Origin: Vibrio sinaloensis
GTDB taxonomy: Bacteria > Pseudomonadota > Gammaproteobacteria > Enterobacterales > Vibrionaceae
Assembly: GCF_023195835.1 (NCBI RefSeq)
Contig: NZ_CP096199.1
Coordinates: forward strand, 1,054,001 to 1,118,000
Reading direction: 5' to 3'
Length of the DNA stretch: 64,000 nucleotides
Shown: positions 1-9,319 of the stretch, piece after piece
How positions within the stretch are numbered: position 1 is the stretch's first letter
Layout of the letters: each line of letters opens with the position of its first letter
The notes under the pieces: generated by a model
Told to the model about the DNA's origin: nothing
Database searches by the model: none
What the model saw: only the letters and a program-made list of their open reading frames with translations
Translations under genes and position numbers: made by a program

Positions 1-861
1 TTCGCGATCACCAAGTTGACGATACACTTGAACATTGAGTGAACGATCCTGAATGGTTGGCATGTCTTGTTGTATCTGCCGGACCGTGCTGTGTACTAGC
101 GTTTCTAGCCATTCGCCATTTGAGAAGCGACGGGCATCTTCATTGGCAAAGGTGAGCACGCCATCATGATAGGTCGCGATGTCTGTTTCGACCAAATCGT
201 TTAATAGCATGTTCAGCTCTCGGTAACCTTGCTGCTTCTCGGATAGTGCCACATCAAGACGTTGCTCTTTACGGCAAGTGGTTGCAAGGTAGTTCAGTGT
301 GGCCAGTCCTGGCCCGAGCTCTAATGCATTGCTCGCCCAGCGCTCACCCAGCTCGTACAGTTTTTGATCGAGTAGTGGAGGTAGTTGGTGGTCACTGAAT
401 TCGCCGCGAGCACCAAAGATGGTGAGATATTCGTCTATGGTGATTCGGTCTTGAACCTGAGTGTCTTCATGACCATCAGGGTAGAGCCAACAAAGACGGT
501 CGCTGCTTGGCTCTACGACAAAAATCGGCCAGTGATAACTGCGGAAAATTTCGTACACAGAGAGTAAACGATGACGCAGACCACAGCTGGCGTTGAGTTT
601 AACTTCTTGACCACGGGTTTTAAGATCTTCCGCTAGCCGATAAATTGCCTGCTTAATCTTGGATGTAGTGGCAACGTTTGGAATTTCGAAAAATTCGGAG
701 GTGATGTTTCTTTTCGCTAATACGCTGTTAAGGCGCTGATACATATCTTGTTGAGCTTGGACGCCGACAAAAACAATGTGGTTGCTGATCGTGCGGTTAT
801 CAAGCAGTGGCGTCACCAAGCGAATAGGATCTTGGTCGATAATGCCAACATGAACTGCCAT
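1..861 (-). CDS. Orphan CARF-domain nuclease, DUF1887 (Card1/Can2-like), 3' end outside window
   Basis: The gene starts at the ATG at 861, after an AGGA ribosome site, and runs off the left edge; 287 codons are visible. The protein begins MAVHVGIIDQDPIRLVTPLL, a Rossmann-like N-terminus as in CARF domains. LNASCGLRHRLLS (about residues 87-99) sits where Card1/Can2 proteins have their Gly-rich ligand loop. FSNGEWLETLV (about 252-262) opens the PD-(D/E)XK nuclease domain. The family is about 385 residues, so the catalytic Asp and ExK residues should lie beyond the window. From memory it closely matches the V. cholerae DUF1887 protein of known structure, which is also next to a chemoreceptor. 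Card1/Can2 relatives are nucleases switched on by cyclic oligoadenylate from type III CRISPR systems; no CRISPR or cas gene is visible here, so its activator is unknown. Fold assignment is confident; function is inferred. Confidence 0.85.
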   Translation of the reverse strand, partial: MAVHVGIIDQDPIRLVTPLLDNRTISNHIVFVGVQAQQDMYQRLNSVLAKRNITSEFFEIPNVATTSKIKQAIYRLAEDLKTRGQEVKLNASCGLRHRLLSVYEIFRSYHWPIFVVEPSSDRLCWLYPDGHEDTQVQDRITIDEYLTIFGARGEFSDHQLPPLLDQKLYELGERWASNALELGPGLATLNYLATTCRKEQRLDVALSEKQQGYRELNMLLNDLVETDIATYHDGVLTFANEDARRFSNGEWLETLVHSTVRQIQQDMPTIQDRSLNVQVYRQLGDRE

Positions 862-947
862 ATAAATTCCTCATGGTTGGCTTGCGAAAAGGTTACAGAA
901 AAGTCGGCAAGCCTATTAACCATATAATGACACAGGGAATAAAAAAC

Positions 948-976
948 AAGGGCGACTATAGAAAATAGTCGCCCTT
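948..976 (-). terminator. Intrinsic terminator of the chemoreceptor gene
   Basis: Perfect 12-bp arms (948-959 and 965-976) around a 5-base loop. On the minus strand the stem is followed by a run of six T (941-946). It lies 29 bases past the chemoreceptor stop and separates it from the CARF nuclease gene, which therefore needs its own promoter in about 862-947. Confidence 0.9.
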
Positions 977-1004
977 GGTCAATAAATGACAATCCTTTGA
1001 CTTA

Positions 1005-2996
1005 TCAAAGCTTAAATCGATGCACCAGCTCACCTTGCTGATTCGCCAGCGAAGAGAGATTATTGCTGGTTTGGGCAATCTGAGCCATCGCTTGATAGCT
1101 GCTATCGGCGATAAGGTTAATCTCTTCGATGTTGCGAGCAATATCACCAGTGGTTTCACTCTGCTCAGCAGCGGCTTGGGAGATGTGGCCACTCATCTGA
1201 CTGATTTCTAGAATCAAACCTTGGATCTCTTCCATCGCACTGTTGGCACTCGACGCTTGCTCAACAGAGAGTTCCATGTCATCCATACAACTTTGAATCA
1301 CCTTATTCGCTGATGCAGAGCTTGATTGCAAGTTGCTGATCATGCTTTCAATTTCACTGGTCGATTCAGTGGTTCGTTGAGCAAGAACTCGCACTTCATC
1401 TGCCACTACGGCAAAGCCTCGACCTTGCTCTCCGGCACGAGCCGCTTCGATAGCCGCATTGAGTGCCAATAGATTGGTTTGTTCGGCGATATTTCGAATC
1501 ACATCGAGAATAGTACCAATTTGGCTGCTCATCGCTTGCAAGTCTTTCACCGCGTCCACTGATTCGTTGAGACGCGTCTCTAACTGGTTAATGGTGGTGA
1601 TGTTAGTGCCCATGATTTGACGACCAGACTCTGAAGCCTGCTCAACTCGTTCAACCATCTGTTGCGAGTTTTGCGCACTTTGAGCGACTTCTTGCACTGA
1701 ATGCGCCATCTCTGTCATTGCTGTGGCGACGTTAGCGGTTTGCTCACGTTGCTGACTGAGCTGACTCTGTGCTTGCGAAGATGTTTGTTGGTTAGTTGCG
1801 GCTGTTTGTGTCAAGTTGTCTGACGCATCGTTGAGCTTGACCAGAATACCGTGCAGATTGTCGGCCAACGAATTAATGTGATTGCTCACGCGGCTAAACT
1901 CGTTGTTGTAGCGAATCTCAATTCGCTTGGTCATATCGCCTTGGGTCAATGACTCAAGCGTACTTAGGATACGAGTTAGCGGCTCGCGCACACTGTGTGC
2001 AATGTGGTAGCCAATCGCTAGGGCCATCAAAATAACCACAGCGCCTATTGCAATAGAACGGACAACGCCTTGCTCGTACACAGTACCAGCTTCATTGAGC
2101 GAATCTGCTAGTCCTTGCTCTGCATATTGACTGAATGATTTTAGCAGCGCCATCGTCGCGTCAACTTGCTGAGTTAGGTTAGCAATGTTTTCATACAGGG
2201 CGTCTTTCGCCAGCAAGTAGGCGCTATGTTGGTCAAGTACGCCGCCTTTTTGGCCAATATCACGAGTAAACTGTTGGACAGATTCGTCAAACGCGTTTTT
2301 GATTTCAGGCATTTGTGTACTTAGGCCACGGTAGGCGTAGTTGAGGTGAGTCACGGCCTTTTTGTTTTTGGCAACCGCTTGAGTAACAAATTCTGTATCA
2401 CTGCTCGCAAGTGCATCTGATGTGGTGACTTCAGCGTCTTTGAGTTTAATAAAATAGCTTTTCGCCATCACCTTGACGGAAATACTACTCTGATCATCAA
2501 CATACTCTTTCATGCCGACACTGAGGTCTGAATGCAGGCGTTGAAACTGACGCGTTGATTTTTGAACTTGTGCTTGCGCTTCAAACATATCGCGGTAGTT
2601 ACCCATAGCTTGCTCTGCTTCAGCAAAGTAGCTGGTTTCCATCAGCTTGAGTTCTGCAATCGACTGCTCTAATTCTGGTTGCCCAGCACTAACTTGTTCT
2701 AGTGCGAGCAGTTGGCTGCGATACGCTTCTTTGGTTTTCCCAAACTCAGCGGCTAGCTGTTCCATACGCTCAAAGCTCTGTGTGGTCAGAAAGTCTTTAA
2801 ACAATTTGTCAGCAGACAGTAGCGCAACGCTGGTTTGATTAGATTGATTGACAAGTGGCAGTGAGGTGTTGGATACATCCTCGAAGTTGGTGTGGATCTG
2901 TTGCATTCCTCGCATCATCATCAGTGTCGTGACGATGAACATAATGATGATCAATGCAAAGCCCGCGTACATACGCCTAATCACTGAGCCCTTCAT
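1005..2996 (-). CDS. Methyl-accepting chemotaxis protein
   Basis: This chemoreceptor has 663 residues. Transmembrane segments lie at about 10-30 and 312-335, with a helical periplasmic ligand domain between them, a HAMP linker at about 335-390 and a cytoplasmic signalling domain. The conserved hairpin [20 protein letters not shown] is at about residues 500-520. The reading frame is open to 3188, but the start at 2996 is chosen because GGGAGAGA precedes it and [15 protein letters not shown] begins a normal N-terminal membrane anchor. It would relay ligand binding to CheA/CheW. It ends in HRFKL and lacks the C-terminal pentapeptide used for CheR/CheB tethering. Its neighbour on the 3' side is the CARF nuclease. 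The ligand cannot be read from the sequence. Confidence 0.93.
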   Translation of the reverse strand: MKGSVIRRMYAGFALIIIMFIVTTLMMMRGMQQIHTNFEDVSNTSLPLVNQSNQTSVALLSADKLFKDFLTTQSFERMEQLAAEFGKTKEAYRSQLLALEQVSAGQPELEQSIAELKLMETSYFAEAEQAMGNYRDMFEAQAQVQKSTRQFQRLHSDLSVGMKEYVDDQSSISVKVMAKSYFIKLKDAEVTTSDALASSDTEFVTQAVAKNKKAVTHLNYAYRGLSTQMPEIKNAFDESVQQFTRDIGQKGGVLDQHSAYLLAKDALYENIANLTQQVDATMALLKSFSQYAEQGLADSLNEAGTVYEQGVVRSIAIGAVVILMALAIGYHIAHSVREPLTRILSTLESLTQGDMTKRIEIRYNNEFSRVSNHINSLADNLHGILVKLNDASDNLTQTAATNQQTSSQAQSQLSQQREQTANVATAMTEMAHSVQEVAQSAQNSQQMVERVEQASESGRQIMGTNITTINQLETRLNESVDAVKDLQAMSSQIGTILDVIRNIAEQTNLLALNAAIEAARAGEQGRGFAVVADEVRVLAQRTTESTSEIESMISNLQSSSASANKVIQSCMDDMELSVEQASSANSAMEEIQGLILEISQMSGHISQAAAEQSETTGDIARNIEEINLIADSSYQAMAQIAQTSNNLSSLANQQGELVHRFKL

Positions 2997-3222
2997 AGAT
3001 CTCTCCCTATAATTATAATGTCTAAAAAAAGTAACAAAAAGAAAACCATTGTATTGATATCGAGACACACGTTTTATGACGCACAAGACAATTTTTATTA
3101 TTGATAGAACGCTCTTTTGTGTTTCAGTGACATGAACACTGTTTTTTATTGTGATCTTGCGAAGCTTGACGCATACTCGAAACGTCAAATTTCCCTCTTA
3201 TTCATTCTTAATGGAGAGCTTC

Positions 3223-3573
3223 ATGGCCGAAGAAACCATTTTCAGCAAAATTATTCGCAAGGAAATCCCCGCAGATGTCGTCTATCAAGATGACTTGGTG
3301 ACTGCTTTTCGCGACATTAATCCTCGTGCGCCGAGCCATATTTTGATTATTCCGAATAAGTTGATTCCCACAGTCAACGATATTGAAGAGGAAGACGAGG
3401 TTGTGATGGGTCGTATGTTTGTAGTTGCGCGTAAGTTGGCGAAGGAAGAAGGGATTGCTGAAGACGGCTATCGTTTGATTGTTAATTGTAATCCTCATGG
3501 TGGTCAGGAAGTGTACCACATTCATATGCATTTGGTTGGAGGGCGCCCATTAGGCCCAATGCTGATGAGCTGA
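3223..3573 (+). CDS. hinT: HIT-family purine nucleoside phosphoramidase
   Basis: Cytosolic protein of 116 residues, usual for HinT. It begins [20 protein letters not shown], and the histidine triad HIHMHLVGG lies near the C-terminus. HinT hydrolyses AMP-linked phosphoramidates and acyl-adenylates. The frame is open upstream to 3151, but the ATG at 3223 has GGAG seven bases before it. In E. coli hinT opens the cluster hinT-ycfL-lpoB-thiK-nagZ-ycfP-ndh. The same order is seen here, with an extra lipoprotein gene after hinT and without nagZ. An intrinsic terminator follows, so the downstream genes are only partly co-transcribed with it, if at all. Confidence 0.95.
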   Translation: MAEETIFSKIIRKEIPADVVYQDDLVTAFRDINPRAPSHILIIPNKLIPTVNDIEEEDEVVMGRMFVVARKLAKEEGIAEDGYRLIVNCNPHGGQEVYHIHMHLVGGRPLGPMLMS

Positions 3574-3627
3574 CAAATGGCTGTGAACCAAGTTCACCAC
3601 GGATTGTCTTACAACCACTTTATGTAG

Positions 3628-3655
3628 AGCATGGCGTCAGTTGGCCATGCTTTTT
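3628..3655 (+). terminator. Intrinsic terminator after hinT
   Basis: Arms AGCATGGC (3628-3635) and GCCATGCT (3644-3651) are followed by a T run to 3655. It sits between hinT and the start of the lipoprotein gene at 3678, so that gene either has its own promoter near here or depends on read-through. Confidence 0.8.
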
Positions 3656-3677
3656 GACCATCAACTTGGAGTACGAA

Positions 3678-5072
3678 GTGCACAAACACATTCGACTCGC
3701 TCTGGCTTTAGGGAGCACACTCGTCCTCTCTGCTTGCGCAAATTTATCCGCCGGCAATCTCTTTAGCCACTACAGTGAGCAGAACAGTGAAATGCATCTT
3801 GCATTAACCAGTGGCGATTACTCTGCAGCCGAGCAGGCGTTAAATGAAAGTGTTGCTGGTGAGGTTTTAGATAACTTTGAGAGAGGTCGTGTTTACCTGC
3901 TCAATCAGCAGTATCCTCTCAGTCAACAGGCGTTTGCTGCCAGTGATAGTGCTGTTCGCGTTCAGCAAGACCTCGCCACGATTTCCTTTTCTGAGAGCGC
4001 ACAAAGCGTGTCGGCTTTGGCGGTTAACGACAATCTCAAATCATACCAACCGGCGGACTATGAGCTCGGCTTTCTTCACTTGTATCTCGGATTAAACTAC
4101 GTTTACAACAACGACCTAGAGGCGGCATTAGTCGAGATGCGTCGCGCCAACCAAGTCCAAGAAAATGCGCGTAAAGAGCGAGAAAAAGAGCTTCAAGCGG
4201 CGCAGAGCCAAATGCAGCAACAAGGTTTGACGCCTAATTTAGGCAGCGTACTGTCCAACTATCCTGATGCAGGCAAGACGCTGCAAGCAGTGCAAAACGG
4301 TTACTTGCTTTATCTTTCTGCGCTGTTGTACGAAGCCGATGGTGACTTAAATAGCGCCTATGTTGATTACCGCCGCGCGCTCGCCGTGTTGCCGGATAAT
4401 GCTCAAGTTATTGATGGCACCAAAAGAGTGGCCAAACGACTGGCGATGAAAGAAGACCTCAGTAAACTAGAAAAGCGCTATGGGAAAGCCGGTTATTTAA
4501 GTCAAGATCGCAGTCGAGTGATCATTATCGACGAGCAGGGCGTTGTTGAGGCGCTGCAAGGCTGGAAGCAAGCTTTACCTTTGTATGACAGTCGCGGCAA
4601 TGGTGCATTGTACACTATGGCCCTGCCTTACTATCCCAAGCGGCAGACGGCGAAATTTGCTGCATTGGAATTAAATGGTGCGCCGCTGGTTGGAAGTGAG
4701 TTGGTCGATATCAACTTAATGGCCCAGCGAGATTTGTCTGAACGCATGCCTTCGTTGGTGATTCGTCAAGCATTGCGAGTGTGGGCAAAAGATCAGTTGC
4801 GACGTCAAGCGGCAAAAGAGGATGATGTCGGTAATTTGCTGTTTAACGTGTGGAACACCCTGACAGAGCAGCCCGATACACGTAGTTGGTTGTCATTACC
4901 CGCAGAGGTCTACAGTGCCAGTCTAGAAACTGAGCCCGGAGAGCAGACACTGCAAGTCGCTGACCAAACTTATACATTTAACGTTGAGCAGGGGCATACC
5001 GTGTTGGTTTGGCTCTCTCGACAGGGTAATAGCTCGATCATTTGGCATAAACAGTTAGGAAACATACGATGA
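3678..5072 (+). CDS. TPR-like lipoprotein, COG3014 family
   Basis: The predicted lipoprotein has 464 residues. A signal peptide ends in a lipobox LVLSAC with Cys about 20. Repeated helical pairs resembling tetratricopeptide repeats follow (for example FERGRVYLLNQQYPLSQQAF and ALLYEADGDLNSAYVDYRRA), with a charged coiled stretch at about residues 155-185. The C-terminal 150 residues are predicted mostly beta. The start is the GTG at 3678 with GGAG at 3668-3671; a TTG at 3654 is in frame but lies in the terminator. It overlaps the next gene by ATGA, so it is coupled to ycfL and lpoB. The family has no firm function; the neighbours suggest a role in cell-wall synthesis or outer-membrane lipoprotein complexes. 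Confidence 0.85.
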   Translation: MHKHIRLALALGSTLVLSACANLSAGNLFSHYSEQNSEMHLALTSGDYSAAEQALNESVAGEVLDNFERGRVYLLNQQYPLSQQAFAASDSAVRVQQDLATISFSESAQSVSALAVNDNLKSYQPADYELGFLHLYLGLNYVYNNDLEAALVEMRRANQVQENARKEREKELQAAQSQMQQQGLTPNLGSVLSNYPDAGKTLQAVQNGYLLYLSALLYEADGDLNSAYVDYRRALAVLPDNAQVIDGTKRVAKRLAMKEDLSKLEKRYGKAGYLSQDRSRVIIIDEQGVVEALQGWKQALPLYDSRGNGALYTMALPYYPKRQTAKFAALELNGAPLVGSELVDINLMAQRDLSERMPSLVIRQALRVWAKDQLRRQAAKEDDVGNLLFNVWNTLTEQPDTRSWLSLPAEVYSASLETEPGEQTLQVADQTYTFNVEQGHTVLVWLSRQGNSSIIWHKQLGNIR

Positions 5073-5458
5073 AAAAATGGCTAGTTTCAGCAGTTGTGGC
5101 ATTAACCCTGCTAGGTTGTACTCAGAACACCGCAGGCTTGCGTATTGATGGTGCCTCTCAAACTGTGATTTTTGGTGACAACGTGTTGGCTGGGCGCTTA
5201 ACGATAGCCGATATCACGACCAGTGAAGCGGATGGACGAGCGCGTGGTGTCGTTCGTTTAGTCAGTAATTACTCGGGTGACCAATACGTTCAATATCGTT
5301 TTTACTGGTATGACGAACAGGGCTTAGAGGTTAACACCAAGCAGGGACCATGGCGTCAGGCGGTGATTCGAGGAACGGAAGAGATTTCCATTTCTGAAGT
5401 GTCGGTTAACCCGAATGGTAGCCAGTTCCGAGTGCAGATTCGTCAATTGGATCAATAA
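5069..5458 (+). CDS. ycfL: YcfL-family lipoprotein (DUF1425)
   Basis: Small lipoprotein of 129 residues. Its signal peptide is MKKWLVSAVVALTLLGC with the acylated Cys at 17. A beta-rich domain follows, including YVQYRFYWYDEQGLEV, typical of DUF1425. The start codon overlaps the stop of the preceding lipoprotein gene (ATGA), indicating translational coupling. In E. coli ycfL directly precedes lpoB, as here. Biochemical function is not established; the constant pairing with lpoB suggests an accessory role at the outer membrane. Confidence 0.88.
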   Translation: MKKWLVSAVVALTLLGCTQNTAGLRIDGASQTVIFGDNVLAGRLTIADITTSEADGRARGVVRLVSNYSGDQYVQYRFYWYDEQGLEVNTKQGPWRQAVIRGTEEISISEVSVNPNGSQFRVQIRQLDQ

Positions 5459-5487
5459 TTAATAGTAACTAGTTTGAGGAAACAACA

Positions 5488-6078
5488 ATGAATAAAGGTG
5501 TGATTGCACTGCTGAGTTTGGCGGTACTTTTGGGCGGCTGTTCAAATCAAGTCAGCTATGGTGATGCTCAAGCGGTAGAAACGACCACCATTGATTTTGG
5601 TTCGACTGACCTACAAAAAATTGCCGGTGAGATGGTCGACAGCATGATGATGTCAGGGTCAGTTGCCGTGATTACTCGTGACTCGCGGCCTATTGTTTTT
5701 GTTGAACGTATCAAAAATAAAACCAGTGAACATATCGATACGGAATCTATCACTGATACAATTAGCACTAAGATGTTGAATTCTGGAAAGTTCCGCTTTG
5801 TTGACATGGACAGAGTTGAGTCGGTACGCGATCAACTGAACTTCCAAAACAACGATGAGTTAGTTAATCAAAGCACAGCGATTCAGTTCGGCAAAATGGT
5901 TGGCGCTCAATATATGCTGTACGGCAATCTGTCGAGCATCGCTAAAAACGCTGGCAGTGACAAAGACGTTTACTACAAAATGACCATGCGTTTGATGGAT
6001 CTAGAAACAGGCTTGATCGAGTGGGCGGACGAGACAGAAATCCGCAAGCAAGAGTCGAAAAGTTTTCTAGGCATGTAA
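5488..6078 (+). CDS. lpoB: Penicillin-binding protein activator LpoB
   Basis: Outer-membrane lipoprotein of 196 residues with the lipobox LLGGC (Cys 18). The body matches LpoB: TDLQKIAGEMVDSMM, then VDMDRVESVRDQL and GAQYMLYGNLSSI. In E. coli LpoB reaches through the periplasm to stimulate the PBP1B transglycosylase/transpeptidase. GAGGAA precedes the ATG. It is the third gene of a lipoprotein run and is followed 25 bases later by the kinase gene, as in enteric bacteria. The linker after the Cys is short compared with E. coli LpoB. Whether it activates PBP1B in this organism is inferred from family. Confidence 0.9.
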   Translation: MNKGVIALLSLAVLLGGCSNQVSYGDAQAVETTTIDFGSTDLQKIAGEMVDSMMMSGSVAVITRDSRPIVFVERIKNKTSEHIDTESITDTISTKMLNSGKFRFVDMDRVESVRDQLNFQNNDELVNQSTAIQFGKMVGAQYMLYGNLSSIAKNAGSDKDVYYKMTMRLMDLETGLIEWADETEIRKQESKSFLGM

Positions 6079-6103
6079 ACTCATAACAAGGAAGAGGTGC
6101 ACG

Positions 6104-6958
6104 ATGGCAAGAATGTCTTGGGATGAAGCTACACAGCTTGACCGTTCGTTATTGTCACTTGAGCATTTCTTCTCTGCGACGCCTTCTTATGCGCAAACGC
6201 TGACCGGTGGGTTGACCAACCGATGCTGGAAAGTGGTTACGGCAGAAGGCGTGGCCTATGTTTGGCGACCAAACACACCAATTACCAAAGCGTTTTCAAT
6301 CTCGCGCTTCCAAGAGTACCAAATTTTAGCGGCGATTGAGCCCAGCCATATCGCGCCCAAAGCCCGCTTGATTAACGACCAGGGTCTGCTGGTGGATTGG
6401 GTTGAAGGGCAATCCTTGACCAATGAACTCTCGTTTGATTCCCTGCTCAAAGCCATGATCAAAATTCACTCATTGGACACCAGCCGCGTCCCCGTTGCTC
6501 CGTTTAATTATACCGCTCGAGTTGATCACTACTGGATGCAGCTCAATCCACAACATCAATGTGAACCTTACCTGTCTATCTATCAACGTTGGCGCAGCGC
6601 ACCTAGCTTAGCCGATGTGGGCCATACCTTATGTCACTTCGACTTGGCGGGATACAACATGGTCAAGACCGAGAGCGGCAATAAGGTTATTGATTGGGAG
6701 TATGCCGCTATTGCCGATCCAAGATTGGATTTGACTTTAAGCATCGATGTGATGGAACAAAAGCCTCTGGAAGCGGTGTATCGATATTGTCAGTTGCGTG
6801 AAATCGAAGGGGTTGATGATTGGGTGGAAGGCGTCATGGCTTGGAAGCCTCGGGCAACTATGATGGCGATGCTTTGGTATCTATTGGCTTATCAGCTTTG
6901 GGGGGATGAGCAATACTTAGTCCAAGCCCGTCAGCTAGAGCAAACATTTTGCAGTTAA
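6104..6958 (+). CDS. thiK: Aminoglycoside-phosphotransferase-fold kinase, probable thiamine kinase
   Basis: A kinase of the APH/choline-kinase fold with 284 residues. LTGGLTNRCWKV forms the nucleotide loop near residue 35. The catalytic Brenner motif is LCHFDLAGYNMV, and VIDWEYAAIADPRLDL carries the metal-binding Asp. ThiK phosphorylates thiamine to thiamine monophosphate for salvage. The assignment rests mainly on position, since thiK follows lpoB in E. coli; APH-fold kinases have many substrates, so another small alcohol is possible. The E. coli cluster continues with nagZ, which is absent here: only 100 bases separate this gene from ycfP. Confidence 0.75.
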   Translation: MARMSWDEATQLDRSLLSLEHFFSATPSYAQTLTGGLTNRCWKVVTAEGVAYVWRPNTPITKAFSISRFQEYQILAAIEPSHIAPKARLINDQGLLVDWVEGQSLTNELSFDSLLKAMIKIHSLDTSRVPVAPFNYTARVDHYWMQLNPQHQCEPYLSIYQRWRSAPSLADVGHTLCHFDLAGYNMVKTESGNKVIDWEYAAIADPRLDLTLSIDVMEQKPLEAVYRYCQLREIEGVDDWVEGVMAWKPRATMMAMLWYLLAYQLWGDEQYLVQARQLEQTFCS

Positions 6959-7058
6959 GATCACTGTTTCGGCGCTAACGCCGAGATATATCAAACCACT
7001 GGCTTTTAAACCTTAGTTTTCGTGGTAGATTTAAAGCACAAGGAGCGGGGGATTTATA

Positions 7059-7598
7059 ATGATTATTTATTTGCATGGTTTTGATTCAACCAGCCCAGGG
7101 AACCACGAGAAAGTGCTGCAATTGCAGTTCATCGACGATGACGTACGTTTCATCAACTACAGTACCTTGCATCCTAAGCACGATATGCAGCATCTGTTGA
7201 AAGAAGTACACAAGGTGATTGAACAATCAGGTGACAAACAGGCACTGATCTGTGGTGTGGGGTTAGGCGGATACTGGTCAGAGCGTATCGGCTTTCTATG
7301 CGGCATCAAACAGGTGATATTCAATCCCAATCTACACCCTGAATTGACGATGCAAGGTCGAATTGATCGGCCTGAAGAGTATGAAGACATTGCGACTAAG
7401 TGTGTGTCGGAGTTCAGAACAAAAAATAAAGGGCGCTGTTTAGTGGTATTGTCTAGAGAGGATGAGATCCATGACAATCACAAAACCGCAGCAGAGCTTG
7501 AAGACTACTACGATATCATTTGGGATGAGACTCAAACCCATAAATTCAAAAAGATATCGCAACATCTGCAAACGATGAAAGCGTTCAAAAACAGCTAA
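7059..7598 (+). CDS. ycfP: YcfP-family alpha/beta hydrolase (UPF0227)
   Basis: Compact hydrolase-fold protein of 179 residues. It starts [19 protein letters not shown], with the oxyanion-type HGF. The nucleophile elbow position reads GVGLGGYW, so the usual Ser of GxSxG is Leu; catalysis, if any, would be atypical. The C-terminal SREDEIHDN and ETQTHKF supply acid and His positions. GGAG precedes the start. In E. coli ycfP sits between nagZ and ndh, and ndh also follows here. A strong terminator closes the transcript. Substrate and cellular role are unknown. Confidence 0.88.
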   Translation: MIIYLHGFDSTSPGNHEKVLQLQFIDDDVRFINYSTLHPKHDMQHLLKEVHKVIEQSGDKQALICGVGLGGYWSERIGFLCGIKQVIFNPNLHPELTMQGRIDRPEEYEDIATKCVSEFRTKNKGRCLVVLSREDEIHDNHKTAAELEDYYDIIWDETQTHKFKKISQHLQTMKAFKNS

Positions 7599-7620
7599 GT
7601 CGATACTCAATGACAACCGA

Positions 7621-7652
7621 AAAGCGACATTTTACCAAATGTCGTTTTTTTT
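7621..7652 (+). terminator. Intrinsic terminator after ycfP
   Basis: Arms CGACATTT (7625-7632) and AAATGTCG (7637-7644), extended by A/T pairs, are followed by eight T. It ends the hinT-lpoB-ycfP region and isolates ndh. Confidence 0.92.
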
Positions 7653-7704
7653 GTTGTTAGTGATTCCAACCATTAAATAGTTCAGTGATAAACGTAATCT
7701 TTGG

Positions 7705-7732
7705 TTGCGTACGCTGGTTTGACCTATATAAT
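7705..7732 (+). promoter_or_regulatory. Probable ndh promoter
   Basis: A perfect TATAAT lies at 7727-7732 with TTGCGT at 7705-7710, a 16-base spacing. Transcription would start near 7739, giving a leader of roughly 240 bases before ndh. The FNR box lies just downstream of the predicted start. Confidence 0.6.
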
Positions 7733-7750
7733 GTCTTCACTACAAATTTT

Positions 7751-7764
7751 TTGATAAATATCAA
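7751..7764 (+). promoter_or_regulatory. Perfect FNR box upstream of ndh
   Basis: The sequence TTGATAAATATCAA matches the FNR consensus TTGAT-N4-ATCAA exactly. In E. coli FNR represses ndh without oxygen. A site centred about 18 bases downstream of the predicted start would block the polymerase, which fits repression. Confidence 0.8.
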
Positions 7765-7982
7765 AAAAAATTGAGAGCAAGAAAAACTTGCCCATACAGT
7801 TTACTAACACAAATGTTAGTTTTGAGTGACTCACTCTTTTATCCAAGACGCGTATCGATCATCGAATCTCTAGGCTGACACCTGGCACGGAAACGCTCCT
7901 CAGGTGACCCCAAAAATTAAGAATTCCATCAAAGCGACCTGTCGTTTTGAGTCAATTTAAAATTAGTTTTGAGGAAAATGCT
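7765..7982 (+). other. Long ndh leader with two small hairpins
   Basis: No convincing open reading frame lies here. ACTAACA (7803-7809) pairs with TGTTAGT (7814-7820), followed by TTTT at 7820-7823, a weak attenuator-like element. CACCTG (7879-7884) can pair with CAGGTG (7901-7906). The ribosome site GAGGAA at 7971-7976 sets the ndh start. Confidence 0.45.
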
Positions 7983-9272
7983 GTGACACGAATTATCGTA
8001 GTAGGCGGCGGTGCAGGCGGTCTTGAGCTTGTCACCAAACTGGGACGTACATTGGGCCGCAAGGGGCGCGCGAAAGTCACCTTAGTGGATCGCAAGGCAA
8101 GCCACTTATGGAAGCCACTGCTGCACGAAGTGGCGACTGGTTCACTGGATGAAGGGGTTGATGCACTGAGTTATCGAGCACATGCGAAAAACCACCACTT
8201 TGATTTTCAAATGGGCAGCCTCCAAGATATCGACCGTGAGCGTAAAGTCATTAAGCTGCATGAGCTGAAAGACGATCACGGCGAATTACTGATGCCAAGC
8301 CGAGAGCTTGAATACGACATTCTCGTGATGGCAATTGGCTCAACATCCAACGATTTTAATACTCCAGGTGTGCGAGAGCACTGCATTTTCCTTGATAGCC
8401 CAGAGCAAGCGCACCGTTTCCGCACTGAAATGAACAACCAGTTCCTTAAGCTACACGCTAAGAATGGTAATGGCGCGGTTGACATTGCGATCGTTGGCGC
8501 AGGTGCGACAGGCGTTGAGCTTTCCGCTGAGCTGCACAATGCAGTCAAAGAGCTGCGCACTTACGGCTTTGGCGACCTAGACTCGAGTAAACTGAATGTA
8601 AACTTAGTGGAAGCGGGTGAGCGCATTCTCCCTGCATTACCTCCGCGTATTTCCGGTGCCGCGCACCAAGAGCTCACTAAGTTAGGTGTGAATGTACGCA
8701 CCGCGACCATGGTGACCAAAGCGGAAGCCGATGGCCTAGTAACCAAAGATGGGGATAAGATTCCAGCGCAAATTATGGTTTGGGCTGCGGGCATTAAAGC
8801 GCCTGATTTTATTAAAGATTTAGCAGGGCTTGAAACTAACCGTATCAACCAGTTGGTGGTGAAAGAGACATTACAAACCACGCGCGATGACGATATTTTT
8901 GTTATCGGCGATCTGGCGCAGTGCACCCAAGCAGACGGAAGCTTTGTGCCACCGCGTGCGCAAGCGGCACATCAAATGGCGAGTCGAGCCTTTGCTAACA
9001 TCGTTGCCAAACTAAACGGCCGTGAACTCAAACCTTATGTCTATAAAGACAAGGGGTCGTTAGTGTCACTAAGCCGCTTCTCGACAGTGGGTAGCTTGAT
9101 GGGCAACCTGACTAAAGGCTCGATGATGGTTGAAGGCCGCATTGCTCGAGTGGTGTACATCTCGTTGTATCGCTTACACCAAATGGCGTTGCACGGTGTG
9201 TTTAAGACTGCATTGATTATTCTGATGGGGCGGATTAACCGCGTGTTGCGTCCTAACCTAAAACTTCACTAA
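7983..9272 (+). CDS. ndh: Type II NADH dehydrogenase (non-proton-pumping)
   Basis: Membrane-associated flavoprotein of 429 residues that passes electrons from NADH to quinone without pumping protons. The FAD dinucleotide motif [12 protein letters not shown] is at the N-terminus, the NADH-binding [12 protein letters not shown] at about 170-181, and the second FAD contact [12 protein letters not shown] at about 302-313. An amphipathic, basic C-terminal tail suits peripheral membrane binding. The GTG at 7983 is chosen over the TTG at 7947 because GAGGAA lies six bases before it and the resulting TRIIVVGGG start matches known NDH-2 proteins. The perfect FNR box upstream predicts shut-off without oxygen. 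Confidence 0.95.
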   Translation: MTRIIVVGGGAGGLELVTKLGRTLGRKGRAKVTLVDRKASHLWKPLLHEVATGSLDEGVDALSYRAHAKNHHFDFQMGSLQDIDRERKVIKLHELKDDHGELLMPSRELEYDILVMAIGSTSNDFNTPGVREHCIFLDSPEQAHRFRTEMNNQFLKLHAKNGNGAVDIAIVGAGATGVELSAELHNAVKELRTYGFGDLDSSKLNVNLVEAGERILPALPPRISGAAHQELTKLGVNVRTATMVTKAEADGLVTKDGDKIPAQIMVWAAGIKAPDFIKDLAGLETNRINQLVVKETLQTTRDDDIFVIGDLAQCTQADGSFVPPRAQAAHQMASRAFANIVAKLNGRELKPYVYKDKGSLVSLSRFSTVGSLMGNLTKGSMMVEGRIARVVYISLYRLHQMALHGVFKTALIILMGRINRVLRPNLKLH

Positions 9273-9291
9273 TCATGCTATACCACACAAC

Positions 9292-9316
9292 AAAAAGAGC
9301 GCTTCGGCGCTCTTTT
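9292..9316. terminator. Bidirectional terminator between ndh and the acetyltransferase gene
   Basis: A-rich flank, stem GAGCGC/GCGCTC with a TTCG tetraloop, and T-rich flank (stem 9293-9302 with 9307-9316). It works for both convergent genes. Confidence 0.92.
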
Positions 9317-9319
9317 CAA

